This document shows, in pieces, positions 1-5,281 of a DNA stretch of 6,335 bases. The DNA is from Chloroflexia bacterium (GTDB taxonomy: Bacteria; Chloroflexota; Chloroflexia; Thermomicrobiales; UBA6265). The notes beneath the pieces were generated by a model. It did not search any database and had not been told where the DNA came from. It saw only the letters and a list, made by a program, of their open reading frames with translations. The first letter of the stretch is position 1; each line of letters begins with the position of its first letter. The position numbers and the translations under genes are program-made. The DNA lies in the NCBI GenBank assembly GCA_013696265.1, contig JACCYX010000272.1, positions 1 to 6,335 on the forward strand, in the 5' to 3' direction.

Positions 1-927
1 CGGCGTCCGCGACTCCTGAACCGTCCAGGCCCCGACCGGCACCTCGAAGAAGCCGGTGCGGCCATCGTCGGCGACATCGCCGTCCTCGTCGCAGACCTCA
101 TCGGCGATCTCGTCGCCACCGTCGTCGACGATCTCGAAGCACGAACCGCCGACCGGGTTGCCGTCGCTATCCTGGCGGATCACGACCACGTCACCGGTCT
201 CGTCCTCCGGCTGCTCGGTGGACGCAACGGATGCCGTTATTTCCTCACGGATTTCCTGACCAGCCACGACCTCGATGTCGCGGTCCTCGACCGGCTCCGA
301 GCCGTCCGGGGTTTCCGACTGTCGCAGGCTGTACTCGCCGCCGGGCACGCCGAAGAACCCGACTACGCCGTTGAACGGGAAGTTGTCAGTGGCGTCGCAC
401 GTGTCGGCGACGACGTTGCCGTCCTGCACCAGTTCCCAGCAGGCGCCGCCGATCGGCTCGCCGTCGTCATCGAGCAGGGCCACGATCAGGTCGCCCGGCC
501 CCTGGTCGACACTATCGTCAGCGTCCTCTTCGTCCTCAGCGGTCGCCGCATCGTCGGGCAGGATGTCCTGGATCAGGCCATCTTCCCCGCCGTCTTCTCC
601 ATCGCCAGCGTCCGCCTCGCCGGAGGGCTCGCCCTCTTCGACGTTCTCGCCGCCCGGTTGCTGAAGCTGGATCACGTTGTCGCCGGGCTGGAGGTCGACA
701 TCCTGATCGTCAACGCCGTCGAGCCCGTCCGGCGCCTGGGCCTCGATGAGGATGTACGCACCCGGATCGAGCCCTTCCGGAAACTCCATGAACGTGTTGC
801 CGTCGAGCGACCCGTCGTCGGCGTCGCACGCCTGATTGACCTGTCCGCCGTCTTCAAGCAGGTAGCACCCACCCCCGGCCGGGTTGCCGTCGGCGTCGAG
901 CCGCACGACCGTAAGCGTGCCGTAGGT
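1..927 (-). repeat. Three (or more) prealbumin-like protein repeats with paired cysteines
   Basis: Repeat units lie at about residues 262-350 (bases 661-927), 406-491 (238-495) and 506 to the edge (1-195). Each has the order: D-x-D-G-N/E-P, then GG-x-C, then 12-15 residues to a second Cys followed by Asp (ACDADD, TCDATD, VCDEDG), then a strand before PGxY or its equivalent (DPGAY, PGGEY, PVGAW), then a strand ending in x-TPDG or similar (QAPDG, ETPDG, SRTP). Cysteine pairs are 282/295, 424/438 and 524/540. This matches the strand order of SpaA/MSCRAMM prealbumin-like domains, but the Lys of the first strand, needed for an internal isopeptide bond, is absent in all three. The third unit is cut by the window edge and more copies may follow. 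Confidence 0.7.
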
Positions 928-1710
928 AAGTTCCTCGCTGTCGAGCACGTTGCCGGACGTATCGAGTGTCACGCGCGTCCAGCCGGGCGCGACGGAGGCC
1001 TGTTGGGGGTCGGCAACCGGCACGCCGTCCGCCAGCACCTGGACATTGACGGTGCCGCCATTGGAGGGGATCACGACCTCGAGATTGCCGCCGGAGGGCG
1101 TCGGCACGAACGCGCCGACATCGGTTTGCACGGTGTAGAGGGCGTCGATCCCTTCGGCCTGGACTTCGTTGGTGTGGGAATTCCAGAGGAAGAACGCGCC
1201 GGCCTGATCATCGTCGACCGAAAAATCGAGGGAGCCGCCACCCTGCCCGCCCTCGCCGAAGGTGAACTGGTTGCCGTTCGCGTCGAACACGGCGAACTCG
1301 ACCGAGTAGGAACCGGGCGCGACCGGAAGATTGGCGGTCCAGATCCCGCCGGTGGAACTCAGCGCGGTCGACTGGCAGAAGGGATCGCCGTCGCTACAGC
1401 CAAGCTGGCTCTGGAAATCGCCGAGGGCCGTCACCTGGCTGGCGGCGCCGGGCACGGCGTTCTGGGCGGGAGTTTGGGCACGTTGGGGCGTGAAACCTGG
1501 GTTGGCGAGCGCCTGTCCGACATCGGTCAGCGGCATCAGCAAGCCGGCGCCCAGCGTCAGCGCCACGAAGAGATGCACGAACAGGGCGGCCGGGCTGGTC
1601 CGCGCTCCGCGCCGGAACGCAAAGGGTCGCCGGAGCCGGCGGGTGGCCGCCGTCACGCGCTCCGGCATGCCGCGTCGCATGGGAGATGGTCCCTGGTGGT
1701 TCCTGTGCAT
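1..1710 (-). CDS. Large exported protein with X25-like domain and Cys-paired prealbumin-like repeats (C-terminus cut off by window edge)
   Basis: The frame is open from ATG 1710 to the window edge, giving 570 residues with no stop, so the C-terminus and total length are unknown. Seen: a long basic N-region, a hydrophobic segment at about residues 40-62 and a likely cleavage site after ALA-69. Residues 92-190 resemble the X25 module of amylopullulanases. A further beta-rich stretch spans about 191-260. Prealbumin-like (SpaA/MSCRAMM-type) repeats lie at about 262-350, 406-491 and 506 onward. A highly acidic linker (about 355-405) is almost all Asp, Glu, Gly and Ala. The start is supported by a GGAGGA ribosome site six bases upstream. 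No enzyme domain is visible. Inference: a cell-surface or secreted protein for adhesion, glycan binding or envelope structure. The first gene downstream is outside the window; the amidohydrolase upstream is 408 bases away, so separate transcription is likely. Confidence is high that this is a real gene, moderate for the domains, low for function. Confidence 0.85.
   Translation of the reverse strand, partial: MHRNHQGPSPMRRGMPERVTAATRRLRRPFAFRRGARTSPAALFVHLFVALTLGAGLLMPLTDVGQALANPGFTPQRAQTPAQNAVPGAASQVTALGDFQSQLGCSDGDPFCQSTALSSTGGIWTANLPVAPGSYSVEFAVFDANGNQFTFGEGGQGGGSLDFSVDDDQAGAFFLWNSHTNEVQAEGIDALYTVQTDVGAFVPTPSGGNLEVVIPSNGGTVNVQVLADGVPVADPQQASVAPGWTRVTLDTSGNVLDSEELTYGTLTVVRLDADGNPAGGGCYLLEDGGQVNQACDADDGSLDGNTFMEFPEGLDPGAYILIEAQAPDGLDGVDDQDVDLQPGDNVIQLQQPGGENVEEGEPSGEADAGDGEDGGEDGLIQDILPDDAATAEDEEDADDSVDQGPGDLIVALLDDDGEPIGGACWELVQDGNVVADTCDATDNFPFNGVVGFFGVPGGEYSLRQSETPDGSEPVEDRDIEVVAGQEIREEITASVASTEQPEDETGDVVVIRQDSDGNPVGGSCFEIVDDGGDEIADEVCDEDGDVADDGRTGFFEVPVGAWTVQESRTP
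1141..1437 (-). other. X25-like (amylopullulanase-type) beta-sandwich domain
   Basis: This covers residues about 92-190 of the exported protein. Recognisable elements are ALGDFQSQLGC at the first strand, a second cysteine at 112 within DPFCQ, IWTANLPVAPGSY at 123-135, and a late strand GAFFLWNSHTNEV at 171-183. Amylopullulanase X25 modules have the same order: a strand ending LGC, a second Cys, W plus PAGSY, then a strand of the type FxxDxxTHxV. The aromatic-rich DW and NGSW motifs of the typical module are not conserved here, so starch binding should not be assumed. The call rests on remembered family patterns, not on an alignment. Confidence 0.5.
1504..1710 (-). other. Signal peptide of the exported protein
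   Basis: Residues 1-69 have the layout of a long export signal. Arg-rich stretches (RR at 12-13, 24-25, 27-28, 33-34) precede a hydrophobic core at about 40-62, and the sequence ALA-NP suggests cleavage after residue 69. The segment RRPFAF at 27-32 loosely fits the RRxF part of a twin-arginine motif, but it lies about ten residues before the hydrophobic core, so Sec export is at least as likely. Met-11 and Met-15 are possible alternative starts that would shorten the N-region without changing the core. Confidence 0.75.
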
Positions 1711-2118
1711 CGAAGTCCTCCGCGTTGTCGCCGGCCTCGGCTGGTGCGTGTAATGAAATGACTGCCCGGTGGTGATGGCCGCTCGATCCTGATTGTGCCG
1801 TGTGGTGTTGTGACGAAGCGTACCCCGCATTGCGCGCGAACGGAAACGGAATGGACGCATTGCCGGTGACGAAAATGTCGCAGTGGGCGTCCCGACTTCC
1901 CCATGTGCCACCGGAGCGCCGGTCCCGCGTCCCGTCGCGTACCCCGTGAGGCACGATTCAGGCACGGTTGCGGGTGCTCCGGCAAGAGACGCGGCGTTGG
2001 GAAGGGGGTGGAAAAGCTGTGTGAGTCGATTCCGATTGCCTCTCACATTCAGAGACGCACCATCGGGAGGTTTGGTTACGAACCGATGCCGAGACGACAC
2101 CGCACGCACGGGATTGGC
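1711..2118. other. Gene-free spacer upstream of the exported-protein gene
   Basis: These 408 bases hold no frame with protein-like composition on either strand; the open frames crossing them are Arg/Pro/His-rich shadows. The promoter of the exported-protein gene (minus strand) should lie here, but no convincing -35/-10 pair is visible. Small repeats seen: GCGTACCCCG at 1818-1827 and 1937-1946; CGCATTGC at 1826-1833 and 1856-1863; ACGGAA twice in tandem at 1840-1851; AGGCACG at 1949-1955 and 1960-1966, an 11-base period; and a short hairpin ACCGG-AGCG-CCGGT at 1910-1923. No Rho-independent terminator is evident after the amidohydrolase stop at 2119. Confidence 0.5.
1716..1721 (-). promoter_or_regulatory. 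Ribosome binding site of the exported protein
   Basis: On the minus strand GGAGGA is followed by six bases and then ATG 1710. This fixes the start. The same frame stays open further upstream, with possible ATGs at 1830 and 1860, but those would put more than 40 unneeded residues ahead of an already long signal peptide. Confidence 0.7.
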
Positions 2119-3315
2119 TCACTGATGGCGAACTCGTTCCACCTCAACACCCTGCCGCCAGACGTTGCGGATCTCGAGCGTGTGGGAGATATCCCGCTCC
2201 ACTTCGCCCGCGACCAGCACGAGATCGGACCGCAATCCCGCCGCGATCCGGCCACGGTCGCGCAACCCGAAGACCCCGGCGGGCCGGGACGTGGCCGCGG
2301 CCAGCGCGTCGGCGGTGGAGAACCCGGATTCAACGAGCAACTGGAGTTCGCGGTGAAGGCTGGCGCCGGGCGCCGTTGCCGGATTGGGCGCGTCGGTTCC
2401 AGCCAGAATCGGGACCCCGGCGTCATGGCAAGCCCTGATGAACCGTAACCCGTTCTCGATTTGGGTGGCGGGGCGATGCTTCGGCGCGACGTGCTCGCTG
2501 AGGCGCTCCAGGAATGACGGTTCCAGGTACGTCGCCACGCGCGGATCCGTCCAGAGCTGGTGCCGTTCGGCGGCCTCGAAGACGGTCAGCGTCGACATCA
2601 CCGCCGTGCCCCGATCCGCCAGGGCCGACACCACATCGGACGCCGGGGGCTCATCCACCACCGCGTGCGCCAGCACGTCAACGCCGGCCCGGATCGCCCA
2701 GCGCGCGAATCCTTGGCCAGCGGCATGGGCCACGACCAGCAATCCGGCATCGTGCCCGGCCTTCGTCAACGCTTCGACTACCGGGTAGTCAAACGTTGGC
2801 GATTCGATCCCGTAGGTGGTGCCGTCCTCCAGTATGATCTTGAGGAAATCCGAACCGTCGGCGACGCGCGCGGCGACAAAGGCCGGCGCTTCCTCCGGCC
2901 GACTGAGCGTCGGCAACTCGCCGCCCAGCTCCAGGGGATGTCCACCGGGAGCGGTCGCCACCACGCCCGCCGAGCGCAGGTCGGCGAAAGCGGGAGTAAC
3001 CGCGGCCCTCGCCTTCATGGCGGCGACCACGGCTGGCTCGGCGCCGAGGTCGATCACGGTGGTCACGCCAAACACGACCGCGTTGCGGAGACTGCTCTCG
3101 GCAAACCCCAGGATGGAAGGAGTGTGGACGTGGGCGTCGATCAGGCCGGGGAGCAGGGTGTGGCTCCGGCCGTCGATCACCCGGCAGTCGCCACGAGCGT
3201 CGAGGTCAGCTTCTACACCGATGATGGATTCGTCGTCGAACAGCACCGAAGTACCAGGCAGGAACCTGGCTCCATTGAAGACGGTGGCGTTGGCGATCAG
3301 GGTTCTCATGTGCAT
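2119..3315 (-). CDS. Metal-dependent amidohydrolase (imidazolonepropionase/prolidase-like group)
   Basis: A complete 398-residue protein of the amidohydrolase superfamily: a small N-terminal beta domain, a TIM barrel and a return to the beta domain at the C-terminus. The full two-metal ligand set is visible: HxH at H62/H64 in GLIDAHVH, probable carboxylated lysine K159 in FLKIILEDG, H197 in VVAHAAGQ, H217 in VLAHAV and Asp D308 in LAGTDAPN. The closing segment GRIAAGLRSDLVLV is typical of the family. No signal peptide is present, so it is cytoplasmic. It hydrolyses a C-N bond in an unknown amide, cyclic amide or dipeptide; such enzymes cannot be given a substrate from sequence. Start: ATG 3315 or ATG 3309 (M3); related proteins usually begin at M-R-T-L-type sequences, so 3309 is plausible and neither has a strong ribosome site. 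It is divergent from the methyltransferase gene and probably a single-gene unit. Confidence 0.92.
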   Translation of the reverse strand: MHMRTLIANATVFNGARFLPGTSVLFDDESIIGVEADLDARGDCRVIDGRSHTLLPGLIDAHVHTPSILGFAESSLRNAVVFGVTTVIDLGAEPAVVAAMKARAAVTPAFADLRSAGVVATAPGGHPLELGGELPTLSRPEEAPAFVAARVADGSDFLKIILEDGTTYGIESPTFDYPVVEALTKAGHDAGLLVVAHAAGQGFARWAIRAGVDVLAHAVVDEPPASDVVSALADRGTAVMSTLTVFEAAERHQLWTDPRVATYLEPSFLERLSEHVAPKHRPATQIENGLRFIRACHDAGVPILAGTDAPNPATAPGASLHRELQLLVESGFSTADALAAATSRPAGVFGLRDRGRIAAGLRSDLVLVAGEVERDISHTLEIRNVWRQGVEVERVRHQ

Positions 3316-3390
3316 GCATCAGCTTACCGCATCGAATTGCGGGAACCGCCGCCAGCGGCGATGGAACCAGGTTCGCGGGCTTGACGCTCG

Positions 3391-3414
3391 AATATGGAGA
3401 CCAATCTTCATATT
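3391..3414. promoter_or_regulatory. Inverted repeat, candidate operator of the methyltransferase-vsr pair
   Basis: The arms AATATGGAGA (3391-3400) and TCTTCATATT (3405-3414) pair over ten positions around the four-base loop CCAA. Nine are Watson-Crick pairs and one is a G-T pair (3397/3408). It sits 52 bases before the preferred GTG start and just after the -35-like TTGACG, the place expected for an operator. It overlaps the upstream ATG at 3394, which would be buried in the stem if transcribed. It is not followed by a T-run, so it is not a terminator. No controller-protein gene is in the window; binding by the methyltransferase itself or by a distant regulator is inference. Confidence 0.45.
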
Positions 3415-3450
3415 ACTGTATCGAACCGAACGTATAGCACAGGTGTTCGT

Positions 3451-3456
3451 AAAGGA
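3451..3456 (+). promoter_or_regulatory. Ribosome binding site deciding the methyltransferase start
   Basis: AAAGGA is followed nine bases later by GTG at 3466. The upstream in-frame ATG at 3394 has no such site and lies inside an inverted repeat. The GTG also starts close to the first catalytic motif, as is usual for this family. Confidence 0.6.
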
Positions 3457-3465
3457 ATCTCTACT

Positions 3466-4695
3466 GTGAGCCAGTCCCGATCCGGAACGCCGCTATCGAT
3501 TGATCTTTTCGCCGGAGCTGGGGGTTTGGCGCTCGGTCTCCACCAGGCGGGGTTCTCATCCGCCGGGCTGGTTGAGTTCAATCGGCACGCCTGTGAAACG
3601 CTGCGCATGAATGCCGACACCTTGCGGATTGGTACTCGCTGGCCGGTGATCGAAGGTGATGCCCGCAATGTGGTGTATTCCGATTTGGTGGCGGACCGGG
3701 TCGATCTCCTCGCCGCCGGCGCGCCGTGCCAACCTTTCTCTTTGGGGGGCAAGCATCGAGGAGATGAGGACGGGCGCAACATGTTTCCTGATGTCTTCCG
3801 GGCGATTCGCGCGCTGCGGCCCAAGGCGATCATGCTGGAGAACGTACGGGGCCTGACTCGCCAGAGTTTTCGGCCCTATTTCGACTACATCCTGGCGCAA
3901 CTGTCCACCCCGCATGTCTCACCGCTGGAGAACGAAGACTGGCCGGAGCATTTGGTGCGTCTTAAAAAGATCCAGTCCTTATCAGGTTTCACGTCAGCCG
4001 ATGAATATGACGTTCATTGGCAACTGGTCAACAGCGCCGACTATGGCGTGCCGCAAAAGCGGGAACGGGTCGTCATGGTGGCGTTTCGACGTGACTTGGG
4101 TATTGAGTGGGAGTTTCCGGCACCTACCCACAGCGAAGATCGGTTGCTGCATGACCAGTACGTGACCGGTGACTATTGGGCAAGGCGCGGCATCGGGCCC
4201 AGGTCACCCGATCCCCGTACAGTCAAGCGCGCGCATCGGCTTCGGCTCACCCCTCCCGGTGAACTGCCTTGGAATACGCTGAGGGCAGCGATAGCGGGAT
4301 TGCCTGAGCCGGTCAACGGGGTTCCGCACTCCGAATGGACGTTCCATACGGGAATCGCGGGCGCCCGGCTCTACAAAGGGCACACTGGCAACGGCCTCGA
4401 CAAGCCAGCCAAAACGATCAAGGCCGGCGACCATGGCAACCCCGGGGGCGAGCACGTTGTGCTCCTGGATGACGGTTCCATTCGTTACCTGACGGTGCGG
4501 GAGTGTGCCCGCGTGCAGGCATTCCCCGATGCGTACCAGTTCAGCGGCTCCCGCACGGAGGCCATGCGGCAGATCGGCAACGCCGTCCCGGTCTCGTTGG
4601 CCAGGATTCTCGGGAGCGCAATTCGTGAGGCGCTTGCCGATAACGTCCCGGAGGTCACGGAGCGTCAGGCGTTGGCGGTTTCCACCGCCGGTTAG
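3466..4695 (+). CDS. DNA (cytosine-5-)-methyltransferase
   Basis: Transfers a methyl group from S-adenosylmethionine to C5 of cytosine in a specific DNA sequence. From GTG 3466 the protein has 409 residues; from ATG 3394 it would have 433. In the GTG numbering the family motifs come in order: I, DLFAGAGGLALGL at 13-25, the cofactor site; IV, PCQ at 87-89 with catalytic Cys-88; VI, ENV at 125-127; VIII, QKRERV at 197-202; IX, RYLTVRECARVQAFPD from 340; X, GNAVP at 371-375. The target-recognition region lies between VIII and IX (about 205-340) and includes a Gly/His-rich stretch around 303-330 (GHTG, KAGDHG). The recognised DNA sequence cannot be read from this. The gene is intact. Base composition is uneven and locally low (25 of 60 G+C at 3961-4020), unlike its neighbours, which suggests acquisition by transfer. 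The vsr-like gene follows on the same strand. No restriction enzyme gene is adjacent. Confidence 0.95.
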   Translation: MSQSRSGTPLSIDLFAGAGGLALGLHQAGFSSAGLVEFNRHACETLRMNADTLRIGTRWPVIEGDARNVVYSDLVADRVDLLAAGAPCQPFSLGGKHRGDEDGRNMFPDVFRAIRALRPKAIMLENVRGLTRQSFRPYFDYILAQLSTPHVSPLENEDWPEHLVRLKKIQSLSGFTSADEYDVHWQLVNSADYGVPQKRERVVMVAFRRDLGIEWEFPAPTHSEDRLLHDQYVTGDYWARRGIGPRSPDPRTVKRAHRLRLTPPGELPWNTLRAAIAGLPEPVNGVPHSEWTFHTGIAGARLYKGHTGNGLDKPAKTIKAGDHGNPGGEHVVLLDDGSIRYLTVRECARVQAFPDAYQFSGSRTEAMRQIGNAVPVSLARILGSAIREALADNVPEVTERQALAVSTAG

Positions 4696-4796
4696 CCCGC
4701 TTCAACTTCCATTGCATCCAACACAGGCAAGGTCGGCGCCGATTCACCAGCGAAAACGCTTTCCTTCGCGCATCGATACGAACTTCGGCGATCACC
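4696..4796 (+). other. Spacer between methyltransferase and vsr-like genes
   Basis: The 101 bases contain a perfect 10-base palindrome TCGGCGCCGA (4733-4742) and a small hairpin AGCG-AAAA-CGCT (4749-4760) followed by a short pyrimidine run. The hairpin is too weak to call a terminator, so read-through from the methyltransferase into vsr is likely. No good ribosome site precedes ATG 4797. Confidence 0.4.
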
Positions 4797-5252
4797 ATGA
4801 CAAGCGATGACCAGCGGGGGCGCGATCCCAAGATTACGTCCCGCATGATGTCAAAAGTGAAGAGCAAGAATTCCAAAGCCGAACTGATCGTCCGGCGTCT
4901 CCTCCACGCCCGAGGGCTACGCTACCGCCTGCATTACGCCAAAGTGTACGGACGCCCCGACATCGTCTTCACCAGGAAGCGGGTCGCCATTTTCATCGAC
5001 GGGGATTTTTGGCACGGAAACGCCTGGCGCCTGCGAGGTCTCCCCTCGCTAGCCGCCCAGTTCCCAAACCGTACCGAATGGTGGGTCGCGAAACTTGAAC
5101 GCACCATGCAGCGCGATGCGGATGTCACCGCGACGCTGACCGATGAAGGGTGGACCGTCCTCCGATTTTGGGAAAGCGACATCCTGATCGATGCGAACAT
5201 CGTCATCGAGCGCATCGTCAACGCGGTCCAGATCGAGTCAGGGCACGAATAA
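4797..5252 (+). CDS. vsr: Vsr-family (very short patch repair) DNA endonuclease, cysteine-free variant
   Basis: A 151-residue protein, close to the usual Vsr length. Vsr nicks DNA next to the T of T:G mismatches made when 5-methylcytosine deaminates, starting repair back to C:G. Family features seen: N-terminal ITSRMMSKVKSKNSKAE (13-29), the RYRLH strand (42-46), GRPDIVF with probable catalytic Asp-55, IDGDFWHGN (67-75) with Trp-72 and His-73, and C-terminal GWTVLRFWESDI (118-129). The spacing D55-H73 equals that between Asp-51 and His-69 of E. coli Vsr. Odd point: the protein has no cysteine, and the GCFWHxxC zinc ligands are replaced by D70 and N75. It lies 101 bases after the methyltransferase gene, the usual partner. 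It could instead be a related PD-(D/E)XK-type nuclease working as a restriction enzyme. ATG 4797 gives the full N-terminal motif, though no clear ribosome site precedes it. Confidence 0.88.
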   Translation: MTSDDQRGRDPKITSRMMSKVKSKNSKAELIVRRLLHARGLRYRLHYAKVYGRPDIVFTRKRVAIFIDGDFWHGNAWRLRGLPSLAAQFPNRTEWWVAKLERTMQRDADVTATLTDEGWTVLRFWESDILIDANIVIERIVNAVQIESGHE

Positions 5253-5281
5253 ACGATACATCCGGAACGCTCAGCACGAAC
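5253..5281. other. Convergent gap between vsr-like and oxidoreductase stops
   Basis: Only 29 bases separate the TAA of the plus-strand gene from the TGA of the minus-strand gene. No hairpin or T-run is visible here, so transcripts from the two sides probably overlap. Confidence 0.5.

Larger units (their letters stand above)
3316..3465. promoter_or_regulatory. Divergent control region between amidohydrolase and methyltransferase genes
   Basis: This 150-base stretch must hold the start signals of both genes. The half near the methyltransferase is much poorer in G+C than its surroundings (24 of 60 bases at 3391-3450). TTGACG at 3381-3386 fits a -35 element on the plus strand, but nothing at the usual 16-18 base distance is a good -10; TATTAC at 3411-3416 and TATAGC at 3433-3438 are the nearest -10-like hexamers. 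A hairpin CGCCG-CCAG-CGGCG lies at 3347-3360, and an 8-base palindrome TGCATGCA spans 3311-3318 over the amidohydrolase start. Individual promoter elements are guesses. Confidence 0.4.

Noticed and set aside
658..1761. Plus-strand open frame of 367 codons
   Set aside because: Lies antisense to the exported-protein gene, has no recognisable motif, and its Arg/His/Gly-rich composition is typical of a shadow frame in G+C-rich DNA.
1394..1985. Two minus-strand open frames (1394-1954 and 1653-1985) crossing the spacer
   Set aside because: Both are out of frame with the exported-protein gene, rich in Arg, Pro and His, without motifs or convincing ribosome sites; the spacer is better left unassigned.
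2066..2090. TTGGTTACGAACCGA-like stretch resembling a tRNA arm or terminator after the amidohydrolase stop
   Set aside because: Only a four-pair stem is formed, with no tRNA cloverleaf around it and no T-run.
1903..2448. Plus-strand frame of 181 codons running from the spacer into the amidohydrolase
   Set aside because: About 60 percent is antisense to the amidohydrolase and it shows no domain; the part in the spacer has no support of its own.
3347..3360. Hairpin CGCCG-CCAG-CGGCG as an operator
   Set aside because: Five G+C pairs are common by chance in such sequence and there is no second copy; kept only as a note in the control region.
2560..3469. Plus-strand frames of 274 and 217 codons over the amidohydrolase
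   Set aside because: Antisense shadows of a gene whose catalytic residues are all identifiable on the minus strand.
4749..4768. Possible terminator after the methyltransferase gene
   Set aside because: The stem is only four pairs and the following bases are not a T-run.
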